DNA from: CAZMUN01 sp964569815
GTDB lineage: Archaea > Iainarchaeota > Iainarchaeia > Iainarchaeales > GCA-2688035
Reading direction: 5' to 3'
Length of the DNA stretch: 6,124 nt
Assembly (NCBI GenBank): GCA_964569815.1
Contig: CAZMUN010000050.1
Location: 1-6,124 of the forward strand
In this document: positions 1-5,562 of the stretch, piece by piece
How the letters are laid out: each line of letters begins with the position of its first letter
Position numbering within the stretch: position 1 is the first letter of the stretch
Program-made: the position numbers and the translations under genes
Notes under the pieces: model-generated
Database searches by the model: none
What the model was told of the DNA's origin: nothing
What the model saw: the letters and a program-made list of their open reading frames with translations, nothing else

Positions 1-2
1 AA

Positions 3-95
3 GACATTGTTTTGAAGCAGGCTACGCGTGCAATAAGGCAGCAGACTGGCTGGAAAAAACCCGTGTGGAGAGCAATATACGCTGTCTGGAAATAA
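3..95 (+). CDS. 3' end of an unidentified plus-strand gene (partial)
   Basis: The third plus-strand frame is open from the left edge to a TAA at 93-95, giving about 30 residues ending in a Trp- and Lys/Arg-rich tail (TGWKKPVWRAIYAVWK). Its stop directly abuts the gatE stop on the other strand, which is the usual geometry of convergent genes in compact genomes. Codon use (gac, att, gtt, ttg, aag, cag, agg) resembles the other plus-strand genes. The second frame is also open, to a TGA at 101-103, and would encode a Cys-containing tail overlapping gatE by 8 bp. I prefer the first option but cannot exclude the second. I do not recognise the family. Confidence 0.35.
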   Translation, partial: DIVLKQATRAIRQQTGWKKPVWRAIYAVWK

Positions 96-1961
96 TCATT
101 TGAATTTTTCTATTTCTTCTTTTAGGATTGCGCTGATGGCTTTTCCGTCTGCTTTTCCTTTTAGTTCGCGCATGGCGTCTCCCATTAGTGCTCCGGTTGC
201 GCTCCGGCCTTTTTCTTTTACCAAAGCGGTGTTCTTTTTAACTATTTTGGCAACCACTGCCCTGATTTTTGAATCAGTGGCTTTTTCCAGGCTCCTTTCT
301 TTTAGAACTGCTTCCACGCTTGCTTCTGGCGTCTTGCTCCATTCTTTAAGGAATTCTAGCAAAACGTCTTTTGAGAGCTTTTTTTCTTTTTCGAGAAGCA
401 GGGCTTTTTCAACCATTTCTTTTGAAATTTGGGAATGGCCTTCTCTTCTCAAATGTGTAAGGCCTTGAAGCAGGGTTGTGGCTGCAAGGGTTGCATTCAC
501 GCCCTTTTTCAGGAGCTTTTCAAAGAAACAGGCGTAGTTGCTGAGCTTCATTTCTTTTACAAGGTTTTCTGAAAGCCCTTGCTTTTGGTAGAGTTTTTCC
601 CTTTCTTTTACTGTTAGGGGCAGCTTTTTCTTCAGGCTTTCAAGAGACTTTTCTTCCACTATGACCGGAGCCAAATCGGTTTCAGGGTACATTCTTGCTG
701 CTCCTGCCAGGGGCCTGCTGTATTCGGTGTTTGCGTCTTCCAATGCGTTTCTTGTTTCTTCTGGAACGCCTTTCAGGCACTGCTTGCATCTTTTCAGCAC
801 CACTTCCAATGCCTTTTTTGCCTTTTTTTCAGGGCCTTGCACCAATACAAAGGCGTCGTTCATTATGCAGTTGCATTTGTGCCTTACGTGCTCTATTTCT
901 CGTTCTGAAATGCCGTATGCTGGCAGCTCGTCGCTGTGAAGAATTCCTTTCAGGCCGGTTTTTGCCTTTACATAGCCTGCGAGCTCTGTTCCAAATCGCC
1001 TTTCAGGCTGAATTTCTTTTCCAACCAATCCTTGCATTTTGTGCAATTTGACTCCAAAAACTGGTTTGCCTTTTAGGAACTTGCATTCCGTTTCCTTGAA
1101 AATGGCGCTTAATTCAAATGTTTCTTCTTCTAGTTCTTTTTCTGTTATTCCGCGTTTTTGCATTTCTTGCATTAGTTCAACCAGTGACTGCTGCCTTTGT
1201 ATTTCGCGCCTTACGTATTCGTCTATGAGGTTTAGCTGCTGAACGCCTTTTATTTCCACGCGGGCTCCTTTTGCAATAGAAATGTTCACGTCTTGTCTTA
1301 TTGTTCCGAGACCGCGTTTTGCTTTGCAGGTTCGCCTGAAAAGCTCGCCAATTTTTTGTGCGCATTCCTTTACCTCTTCAGGCGTTTTTAGGTCAGGGGC
1401 TGTTGCCAGCTCAATCAGTGGTATGCCAAGCCTGTCAAGCCTGTATGAAACCGTTTGGTTTGTTCTCTCTGTTGGCCTTGCCGCGTCTTCTTCCAATGCA
1501 AGGCTTTGAATGCCTACTTTTTTGTTTTCTATTTCGATTTGCCCTCCGAGTGAAATAAGCATTGTCCTTTGGAACCCGGAAGTGTTTGAGCCGTCTATTA
1601 CGGCTTTTCTCATGACAAACATTTCGTCAAGGATGTTGGCCTTGGCCATTAGTGCCACTTTTAGGGTTGTTTCGAGGGCTTTTTGGTCTGCTGGTTGCGG
1701 TGGCTCTTCGTCTGATTCAATCAGGCAGGTTGTGTCAGTGTATGCCTCGTATCTGAAAGAAAGGTCTTTTTGGAATGCCTCTACTGCTGCTTTGTCAAAT
1801 TCTCCGAGCTCTGAGGCTACCGCGCTTAGCTTTCTTTCAAAAATTTTGTCTGGCTTGTCTTCTCTCAAAGTGGACGGGCACCTGCAAAACAGTTTGCCTG
1901 TTTCCAGCTGCTGGTGGCATTCAAGGCCTGCTTTTAATCCAAGTTTTTTCCAATCTCTCAT
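96..1961 (-). CDS. gatE: Glutamyl-tRNA(Gln) amidotransferase subunit E (GatE)
   Basis: GatE works with the asparaginase-like GatD. It phosphorylates and amidates mischarged Glu-tRNA(Gln) to give Gln-tRNA(Gln), using ATP and ammonia delivered from GatD in the cytoplasm. The 621-aa product has the full archaeal architecture. A GatB-type cradle opens with LGLKAGLECHQQLETGKLFC (residues 7-26) and includes RQDVNISI (222-229) and EIKGVQ. An AspRS-like GAD insertion spans about 300-410 and contains HSDELPAYGIS (342-352). NTEYSRPLAGAARMYPETDL follows (to about 430). A helical region and a YqeY-like tRNA-binding tail (about 584-621) end the protein. The length is normal for the family. An in-frame ATG at 2018 would add 19 residues with no family counterpart and overlap the upstream gene by 14 bp. 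I therefore chose ATG 1961, where family homology begins and which a TATA-like box precedes by about 35 bp. No gatD is visible here; in archaea the two genes are often unlinked. Confidence 0.97.
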   Translation of the reverse strand: MRDWKKLGLKAGLECHQQLETGKLFCRCPSTLREDKPDKIFERKLSAVASELGEFDKAAVEAFQKDLSFRYEAYTDTTCLIESDEEPPQPADQKALETTLKVALMAKANILDEMFVMRKAVIDGSNTSGFQRTMLISLGGQIEIENKKVGIQSLALEEDAARPTERTNQTVSYRLDRLGIPLIELATAPDLKTPEEVKECAQKIGELFRRTCKAKRGLGTIRQDVNISIAKGARVEIKGVQQLNLIDEYVRREIQRQQSLVELMQEMQKRGITEKELEEETFELSAIFKETECKFLKGKPVFGVKLHKMQGLVGKEIQPERRFGTELAGYVKAKTGLKGILHSDELPAYGISEREIEHVRHKCNCIMNDAFVLVQGPEKKAKKALEVVLKRCKQCLKGVPEETRNALEDANTEYSRPLAGAARMYPETDLAPVIVEEKSLESLKKKLPLTVKEREKLYQKQGLSENLVKEMKLSNYACFFEKLLKKGVNATLAATTLLQGLTHLRREGHSQISKEMVEKALLLEKEKKLSKDVLLEFLKEWSKTPEASVEAVLKERSLEKATDSKIRAVVAKIVKKNTALVKEKGRSATGALMGDAMRELKGKADGKAISAILKEEIEKFK

Positions 1962-1983
1962 TTTAAGCCAGTTTAATTCAAGC

Positions 1984-1990
1984 AAAAAAA
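1984..1990 (-). terminator. T7 run downstream of the Isf-like gene
   Basis: The minus strand reads seven consecutive T residues 15-21 nt after the stop codon of the Isf-like gene. Archaeal RNA polymerase can terminate on oligo-T runs without a hairpin. The run is also part of a perfect 12-bp palindrome AAAAAGCTTTTT (1986-1997). It lies between the putative TATA box and start codon of gatE, so it may be only part of an AT-rich promoter. Confidence 0.35.
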
Positions 1991-1991
1991 G

Positions 1992-2000
1992 CTTTTTAAG
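1992..2000 (-). promoter_or_regulatory. Putative TATA box of gatE
   Basis: CTTAAAAAG on the minus strand is centred about 35 bp upstream of the ATG at 1961. This would put the transcription start roughly 10 nt before the start codon. No Shine-Dalgarno is visible in CTGGCTTAAAATG. The box sits just after the stop of the preceding gene, so gatE may be transcribed independently, by read-through, or both. Confidence 0.4.
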
Positions 2001-2004
2001 TGAA

Positions 2005-2541
2005 TCAGGCTGAAGCAAGCTTTTGGCCCAGGGAAAAGCATTTTTGCATCATTTTGGGGCTGTTTTCTGCTTCTTGTGGCCTGTCAACCTTTTGGGAAAT
2101 CCTTTCTATTACTTTCATTTTGGCTATTTTTGGGAATTGCTCAAATGCGTGCATTCCTTCTTTTTCCGAGTTGCCGCCTTGGCCTCCTGGCATGACCAGG
2201 ACAGCCTTTTTTTCTCGAAGGCGTGGGTCTTTCCAGTAGGGGTTCATTCTGTCAACGAATTTTTTCATTAGGGCTGAGACGTTGTTGAAGTAGTTTGGGC
2301 TTCCTAGGATGAGAACGTCTGCGTTTACTGACTTTTGGAATATTTTGGGAAAATCGTCCTGTGTTTGGCAGCTTCCTGTTGTTTCGCAGGCCATGCATGC
2401 CTTGCAGTTTTCAACGTTTTTTTCCCGTAAATTGATTAATTCTATTTGGGCGCCTTTTGAGCCTGCGCCGTCAAGGATTTTTTTAAGCATGGCTTCTGTG
2501 TTGCCTTTTCTGTGTGAGCCGTTTATTGCAAGAATTTTCAT
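2005..2541 (-). CDS. Isf-like iron-sulfur flavoprotein (NADPH-dependent FMN reductase fold)
   Basis: A 178-aa flavodoxin-fold protein of the FMN_red superfamily. The N-terminal strand and FMN phosphate loop read ILAINGSHRKGNTEAML (residues 3-19). SPNYFNNVSALMKKFVDRM (81-99) is the usual flavin-ring and dimer segment, and PGGQGG (118-123) a further FMN-side loop. The compact cluster motif C46-x2-C49-x2-C52-x5-C58 is the [4Fe-4S] signature that separates methanogen-type Isf proteins from plain FMN reductases. In that family a dimer passes electrons between ferredoxin and FMN and has been linked to O2/H2O2 detoxification or general electron transfer; the physiological role here is inference. It starts at ATG 2541, has no Shine-Dalgarno, and a TATA-like box lies about 28 bp upstream, consistent with a leaderless mRNA. 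It is 25 bp from the lysine-rich ORF upstream and 43 bp from gatE downstream. Confidence 0.9.
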   Translation of the reverse strand: MKILAINGSHRKGNTEAMLKKILDGAGSKGAQIELINLREKNVENCKACMACETTGSCQTQDDFPKIFQKSVNADVLILGSPNYFNNVSALMKKFVDRMNPYWKDPRLREKKAVLVMPGGQGGNSEKEGMHAFEQFPKIAKMKVIERISQKVDRPQEAENSPKMMQKCFSLGQKLASA

Positions 2542-2556
2542 ATATGTAAATGGCGG

Positions 2557-2562
2557 AAAAAA
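2557..2562 (-). terminator. T6 run after the lysine-rich ORF
   Basis: The minus strand reads CCCTTTTTTCC, with six T residues starting 5 nt after the TAA of the lysine-rich ORF. It is a candidate archaeal oligo-T terminator for the basic-protein transcript. It lies between the TATA box and start codon of the next gene, so termination and re-initiation may be packed together. Confidence 0.35.
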
Positions 2563-2564
2563 GG

Positions 2565-2573
2565 GTTTAAATT
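2565..2573 (-). promoter_or_regulatory. Putative TATA box of the Isf-like gene
   Basis: AATTTAAAC on the minus strand is centred about 28 bp upstream of the ATG at 2541, the spacing expected if transcription starts at or next to the start codon. It overlaps the last codons and stop of the lysine-rich ORF. Confidence 0.5.
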
Positions 2574-2719
2574 GAACCTTTTTTAGGGCCTTTTTCTTTT
2601 GCTGCTTTTTCCCAGGGCCTTTTTTTTGCCTTCTTTTTCCTGAGCTCGTTTTTTTTTCTTTTTTGTTTCTTGTCGTCCTGTGGCGGCTTTCTTTGCTTCT
2701 TCTTGGCCTTTTTTTTCAC
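2567..2719 (-). CDS. Short lysine-rich protein (50 aa), GTG start overlapping the previous stop
   Basis: This ORF begins with GTG at 2719-2717, sharing the sequence GTGA with the TGA stop (2718-2716) of the 82-aa gene. It runs 50 codons to TAA at 2567-2569. By my count 22 residues are Lys and 4 Arg (for example KKKAKKKQRKPPQDDKK), with one Trp (RPWEK) near residues 34-38. It is low-complexity, surely disordered, and without family identity. No Shine-Dalgarno or promoter is visible just upstream, so translation would depend on stop/start coupling. Such a protein could bind nucleic acid by charge, but that is inference. The alternative is that the A-rich strand is a non-coding spacer that happens to stay open. 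Four-base overlap, full use of the spacer and the similarly basic neighbours favour a gene, with moderate confidence. Confidence 0.45.
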   Translation of the reverse strand: MKKKAKKKQRKPPQDDKKQKRKKNELRKKKAKKRPWEKAAKEKGPKKGSI

Positions 2720-2964
2720 TTCAAGTGGTTTGCTTTTTTGAGTTTTTCAAAGTGTGCTGATATTCTTTCCAAAGGAACGCTGTTCTTCACTGCTGCAATT
2801 CTCATCATTTTCTTTGTCACTTTTCTTAGGTCGCCTTTGGCCATGTGGGCCAAAACCTGTTTGCAGGCGTCGTCAACCCTTCTTTTAAGCTGCCTTTCAG
2901 GGGCTCTTTTTGGGTCGAATTTGTGGTGCTTTTTCCTTGGCTTTATTGGCTTTTTTCTGGCCAT
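2716..2964 (-). CDS. Small very basic hypothetical protein (82 aa)
   Basis: I do not recognise a family. The product starts MARKKPIKPRKKHHKFDPKR, a disordered cationic arm. Two predicted helical stretches follow: about residues 23-43 (ERQLKRRVDDACKQVLAHMA) and 45-78 (DLRKVTKKMMRIAAVKNSVP onward). I count about 27 Lys/Arg against 7 Asp/Glu, which suggests contact with nucleic acid or the ribosome. It lacks the archaeal histone-fold signature. I chose ATG 2964; an in-frame GTG at 2973 would add only three residues. It lies 18 bp after the 99-aa gene with no terminator between them and overlaps the lysine-rich ORF, so the three probably share a transcript. Confidence 0.7.
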   Translation of the reverse strand: MARKKPIKPRKKHHKFDPKRAPERQLKRRVDDACKQVLAHMAKGDLRKVTKKMMRIAAVKNSVPLERISAHFEKLKKANHLK

Positions 2965-2982
2965 TGCAAACACTATACAACG

Positions 2983-3282
2983 CTATTTTTGCTGTTTTTT
3001 TGAGTATCCTTCGACCAAATAGCCTGCTTTGTGGAGTTCGCGGGAGAGCCTTGTTGCAATCCTTGCCGCACTTTTTTCTCTGTAACCGTGTGAATGCATT
3101 CTTTCGGCAACGCTTCTTACAAGGGCGCGGTTTATTTTTGTGCCTTTTTTTGGAGAGCCGGCCAAAACAATGATGTTTTGGGCGCCCATGCTTAAAGGCC
3201 GATTAGGCTTGTGCTTTACGTGATGTCCGGAATGGCCTCTTTGGGTGCTTGCTTTTCCTGTTGCTCTTTTTTTTGCCGGCAT
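2983..3282 (-). CDS. Small basic hypothetical protein (99 aa)
   Basis: Unrecognised. A basic, His-rich arm (about residues 1-30, with HSGHHVKHKP) is followed by a short strand and loop QNIIVLAGSPKKGTKI (35-50). Two helices follow (about 51-65 and 69-87, with INRALVRSVAERM and EKSAARIATRLSRELHKAGY). I count roughly 23 Lys/Arg against 4 acidic residues. The strand-loop-helix segment superficially resembles the phosphate loop of FMN reductases, but at 99 aa the rest of that fold is missing. I chose ATG 3282; TTG at 3291 would add three residues. A TATA-like box sits about 33 bp upstream and AAAGG lies shortly before the start. The upstream flavin reductase gene ends 32 bp away, so either co-transcription or an own promoter is possible. 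Confidence 0.7.
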   Translation of the reverse strand: MPAKKRATGKASTQRGHSGHHVKHKPNRPLSMGAQNIIVLAGSPKKGTKINRALVRSVAERMHSHGYREKSAARIATRLSRELHKAGYLVEGYSKKQQK

Positions 3283-3310
3283 TGTAACCAATACCTTTGT
3301 TGCTTTCTTT

Positions 3311-3320
3311 GTTTTTATTT
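3311..3320 (-). promoter_or_regulatory. Putative TATA box of the 99-aa gene
   Basis: AAATAAAAAC on the minus strand is centred about 33 bp upstream of ATG 3282 and overlaps the stop codon of the flavin reductase gene. The position fits an archaeal core promoter, but the surroundings are generally A-rich, so the call is tentative. Confidence 0.35.
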
Positions 3321-3845
3321 CTTTCTTTTAACTTGATATTCTGGCCCGGGGCCTGTGAAAAGGTTTCCTGAGAGATGCATTGCCATTTCTTGGTTTTTTA
3401 GTTCAGGGCTTTTTTCTGCGTGCACTATTTCGCCTACTATGAGAAAGTGGTCTGCGTTGCCTGTTTTTATTATGTCTTTAAGCTTGCATTCCAGAACGAT
3501 TTTTGCCTGTTCTGCTGTCGGGGCCTTGACTTTTTTGCTTTCCTTGAATTTGACGCCTGATTTTTCAACCTTTTCAGGGTCTTTGGCTTCGCAGTTTACT
3601 GCTTCCTGGACCCAGTCTTTTGTTGCCACGTTTACTACAAATTCTTTTGTTGCCCGAATGTTTTTAACTGTAAGTGTTTCCCTTCTTTGGATTCCAATAT
3701 AGAGCATTGGCGGGTCAAAGGAAACAGGCGCAACCCATGAATAGGGTGCTGCGTTTGTGTTTCCTGAAGGGCTTTTGGTTGAAACAAGGACAGTGGGCCT
3801 TGGAAAAAGCAGTCTTGCGGCCTGTTTTAAATCGATTTCTTCCAT
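3315..3845 (-). CDS. Flavin reductase-like / flavoredoxin family FMN-binding split-barrel protein
   Basis: A 176-aa protein with the Flavin_Reduct split-barrel pattern. It shows RPTVLVST (residues 16-23), NAAPYSWVAPVSFDPP (31-46) followed by LYIGIQRRETLTVKNI (48-63), then EFVVNVA (68-74), and DHFLIVGEIVHAE (132-144) in the last strands. These are the conserved flavin-contact and barrel positions of flavoredoxin-type proteins, which bind FMN non-covalently as dimers and move electrons from NAD(P)H or ferredoxin-linked donors. No membrane segment or signal peptide is seen. The length is typical of the family. ATG 3845 has no Shine-Dalgarno and an AT-rich box about 25 bp upstream. It heads the minus-strand block and is divergent from the transporter gene. 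Its substrate cannot be deduced; a link with the Isf-like protein three genes downstream is inference. Confidence 0.88.
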   Translation of the reverse strand: MEEIDLKQAARLLFPRPTVLVSTKSPSGNTNAAPYSWVAPVSFDPPMLYIGIQRRETLTVKNIRATKEFVVNVATKDWVQEAVNCEAKDPEKVEKSGVKFKESKKVKAPTAEQAKIVLECKLKDIIKTGNADHFLIVGEIVHAEKSPELKNQEMAMHLSGNLFTGPGPEYQVKRKK

Positions 3846-3863
3846 GAAATCATTGTGCTGCTT

Positions 3864-3873
3864 AGTTTTTTAA
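3864..3873. promoter_or_regulatory. AT-rich element in the divergent promoter region
   Basis: The 69-bp gap 3846-3914 separates two divergent genes. Its AT-rich core reads TTAAAAAACT on the minus strand, centred about 25 bp from the flavin reductase ATG (3845), suggesting a leaderless start. Read on the plus strand, the same element lies about 45 bp before the transporter TTG (3915). That would give a short leader that still contains the G-rich ribosome-binding candidate. One box may serve both directions, or TCTTAACT at 3890-3897 may serve the plus strand. Confidence 0.4.
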
Positions 3874-3901
3874 TCTCTTTTGTTTTTTCTCTTAACTGGC
3901 T

Positions 3902-3907
3902 GGGGGG
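3902..3907 (+). promoter_or_regulatory. G6 ribosome-binding candidate for the transporter
   Basis: GGGGGG lies 7 nt before the TTG at 3915 and could pair with the CCUCC anti-Shine-Dalgarno with one G-U wobble. An in-frame TGA at 3912-3914 rules out any earlier start, so this site and the TTG decide the N-terminus. It is the clearest Shine-Dalgarno-like element in the window. Confidence 0.45.
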
Positions 3908-3914
3908 CCTTTGA

Positions 3915-5522
3915 TTGGATTTTGTTTCCATTGGGTTTGGTGTTTTTGGCGGATTGGCGCTTTTTCTTTATGGGCTGATGCTTTTAAGCAGGGGCCTGCA
4001 AAAGGCTGCTGGCGACAAGCTTCGCTCTTGGCTTGAAAGGCTTACAAGCAACAAGCTAAAGGGGCTTGGCGTAGGCGCGCTGACTACTGCCGTTATTCAG
4101 AGCAGCAGCATTACTACTGTTACATTGGTTGGCTTGATTAATGCTGGCCTTCTTTCTTTGGAGCAGTCGATTCCAATTATAATGGGGGCCAACATTGGCA
4201 CGACTGTTACTGCACAGCTTATTGCTTTCAAAGTAGGGTATTTTGCTTTGCCTATAATTGGAATTGGTTTTGCTGTCACAAGCCTTGCCAAAAGGCCAAG
4301 CTACCGGTATCTTGGCCAGATTGTTTTGGGGTTTGGATTGCTTTTTCTTGGAATGAATGCTATGAGTGCCGGCGTTAAGCCTTTGCGCAGTGACCCTGCA
4401 ATGGTTGAACTGCTTTCTGTTCTGGGAACGCCTCCAATTTATGGCATAACTGCGGGCGCGGTTTTTACTGCTATAATTCAAAGCAGTAGTGCAACAACGG
4501 GCTTGGTTATTTCAATGGCGTCTGAGCAATTGCTTGACCTTCCTTCTGCGATTGCCTTGATTATTGGAGCCAACGTTGGCACTTGTGTAACTGTTTTGCT
4601 TGCTTCGATTGGCTCGACTTTGAGCAGCAGGAGGGCTGCCTTGAGCCATGTTTTATTTAACTTGTTAGGTGCAGGGTTGTTCTTTTTGGTTTTTGGGCCT
4701 TTTGTTTCAGTTATTGCTTTAACTTCTTCTGACCTGCCCAGGCAGATTGCCAACGCCCACCTTGTATTCAACCTTTCGGCTTCCTTGGTTATGCTGCCTT
4801 TTGTTGGGGCCCTGGTTTTTGCTGTGAAAAAGCTTTTGCCTGGAAAGGAGATACGAGTAGATGGCGGCATAAAATATTTAGACAAGCGTACCCTGAATGC
4901 GCCTGCTGTTGCTTTGGGGCAAGCTGAAAAAGAGGTTGAAAGGATGGCACAAATCGCTTTATCTGCTTTAGATGACGCTATAAGTGCTTTTAGCAAAAGG
5001 GACCTTGTTTTGGTTAAAGTTGTTGAAAAGAAAGAGGATACAGTTGACGAACTTGACAACGCGATTGAGGCTTTTTTGGTTAAAATAACGAGGCGTGAAT
5101 TGAGCAAAAAGCAGTCTAAGCGGGCCGCTGCTTTGGTCCACAGCATTTCTGACATTGAAAGGGTTTCAGACCATGCCAACAACATTGGCGAGCTTACGGA
5201 AAGGGCTGTTCGGGAAAAAATGGTTTTTTCAAAAAAGGCTTTGAAGGAACTTGATTTGATGTTCGGGAAGAGCAGGGATTCGTTTTCAAAGGCATCCACT
5301 GTTCTTGTTTCAGGTGACAAGGCAAAGGCCCAAAAGGTTTTGGGCCTTGAAAAAGAGATTGATGGATTAACAAGCCAGTTTGAGCAGAACAATTATGAAA
5401 GAATGAGCCAAAAACGCTGTGCTGCAAAGTCAAGCGTTGTCTTTACAGAGCTTTTAAGAAACCTTGAAAGGATTTCCGACCATTCGAGAAACATGGCCAT
5501 GTCAATAATTCACGGCTTCTGA
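3915..5522 (+). CDS. Na+/phosphate cotransporter-family protein with C-terminal PhoU-like domain
   Basis: A 535-aa inner-membrane protein of the Na/Pi cotransporter (NptA/SLC34-like) family, predicted to import phosphate with Na+. The membrane half (about residues 5-305) shows the two inverted repeats of the family. TAVIQSSSITT (58-68) with GANIGTTVTAQL (91-102) is matched by TAIIQSSSATT (185-195) with GANVGTCVTVLL (218-229). The QSSS motifs are the substrate/Na+ signature. A cytosolic helical half (about 330-535) is PhoU-like and carries two E-x3-D-x3-N metal-site motifs, E415/D419/N423 and E518/D522/N526. This full-length PhoU-fused form is common in prokaryotes; the PhoU part probably senses or restrains transport. 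The start is TTG 3915, immediately after an in-frame TGA, and it places the first membrane helix (GVFGGLALFLYGLMLL) where homologues have it. A GGDEF gene starts 40 bp downstream on the same strand. Confidence 0.95.
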   Translation: MDFVSIGFGVFGGLALFLYGLMLLSRGLQKAAGDKLRSWLERLTSNKLKGLGVGALTTAVIQSSSITTVTLVGLINAGLLSLEQSIPIIMGANIGTTVTAQLIAFKVGYFALPIIGIGFAVTSLAKRPSYRYLGQIVLGFGLLFLGMNAMSAGVKPLRSDPAMVELLSVLGTPPIYGITAGAVFTAIIQSSSATTGLVISMASEQLLDLPSAIALIIGANVGTCVTVLLASIGSTLSSRRAALSHVLFNLLGAGLFFLVFGPFVSVIALTSSDLPRQIANAHLVFNLSASLVMLPFVGALVFAVKKLLPGKEIRVDGGIKYLDKRTLNAPAVALGQAEKEVERMAQIALSALDDAISAFSKRDLVLVKVVEKKEDTVDELDNAIEAFLVKITRRELSKKQSKRAAALVHSISDIERVSDHANNIGELTERAVREKMVFSKKALKELDLMFGKSRDSFSKASTVLVSGDKAKAQKVLGLEKEIDGLTSQFEQNNYERMSQKRCAAKSSVVFTELLRNLERISDHSRNMAMSIIHGF

Positions 5523-5532
5523 TCGGGGAAAG

Positions 5533-5541
5533 GTTTAACTA
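5533..5541 (+). promoter_or_regulatory. Putative TATA box of the GGDEF gene
   Basis: GTTTAACTA is centred about 26 bp before the GTG at 5563, the spacing expected for a leaderless transcript starting at the GTG. An ATG at 5541 opens only a nine-codon frame and would lie upstream of such a transcript, so it is unlikely to matter. Confidence 0.5.
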
Positions 5542-5553
5542 TGCAGAAGCATA
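5540..5553. repeat. Small inverted repeat between the TATA box and start of the GGDEF gene
   Basis: TATGC-AGAA-GCATA is a perfect 5-bp inverted repeat with a 4-base spacer, placed between the TATA box and the GTG. The position would suit an operator, but a repeat this short can arise by chance. Confidence 0.25.
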
Positions 5554-5562
5554 AACATCTTT

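Noticed and set aside
54..59. T6 run on the minus strand as a gatE terminator
   Set aside because: It lies 37-42 nt beyond the gatE stop inside the probable plus-strand coding sequence. A run of six is too weak to call on its own.
1510..2013. 167-codon plus-strand open frame opposite gatE
   Set aside because: It is antisense to well-conserved GatE cradle sequence and shows no family features.
1961..2018. Longer gatE start at 2018
   Set aside because: The extra 19 residues match nothing at the GatE N-terminus, overlap the upstream gene, and would place the TATA-like box and T run inside the coding region.
2700..2730. Frameshift joining the 82-aa and lysine-rich ORFs into one protein
   Set aside because: The A8 run lies after the TGA stop and no slippery sequence precedes the stop, so programmed slippage is unlikely. 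A GTGA start/stop overlap explains the arrangement better.
2663..3022. 119-codon hydrophobic, membrane-like open frame on the plus strand
   Set aside because: Its Phe/Leu-rich sequence is the complement of lysine-rich codons of the minus-strand basic genes. It crosses two gene boundaries and has no convincing start region.
4478..5392. 304-codon open frame on the minus strand
   Set aside because: It lies wholly antisense to the transporter/PhoU gene, whose family motifs (second QSSS repeat, two E-x3-D-x3-N sites) are unambiguous. The Ser/Thr/Phe-rich product is a shadow of that coding sequence.
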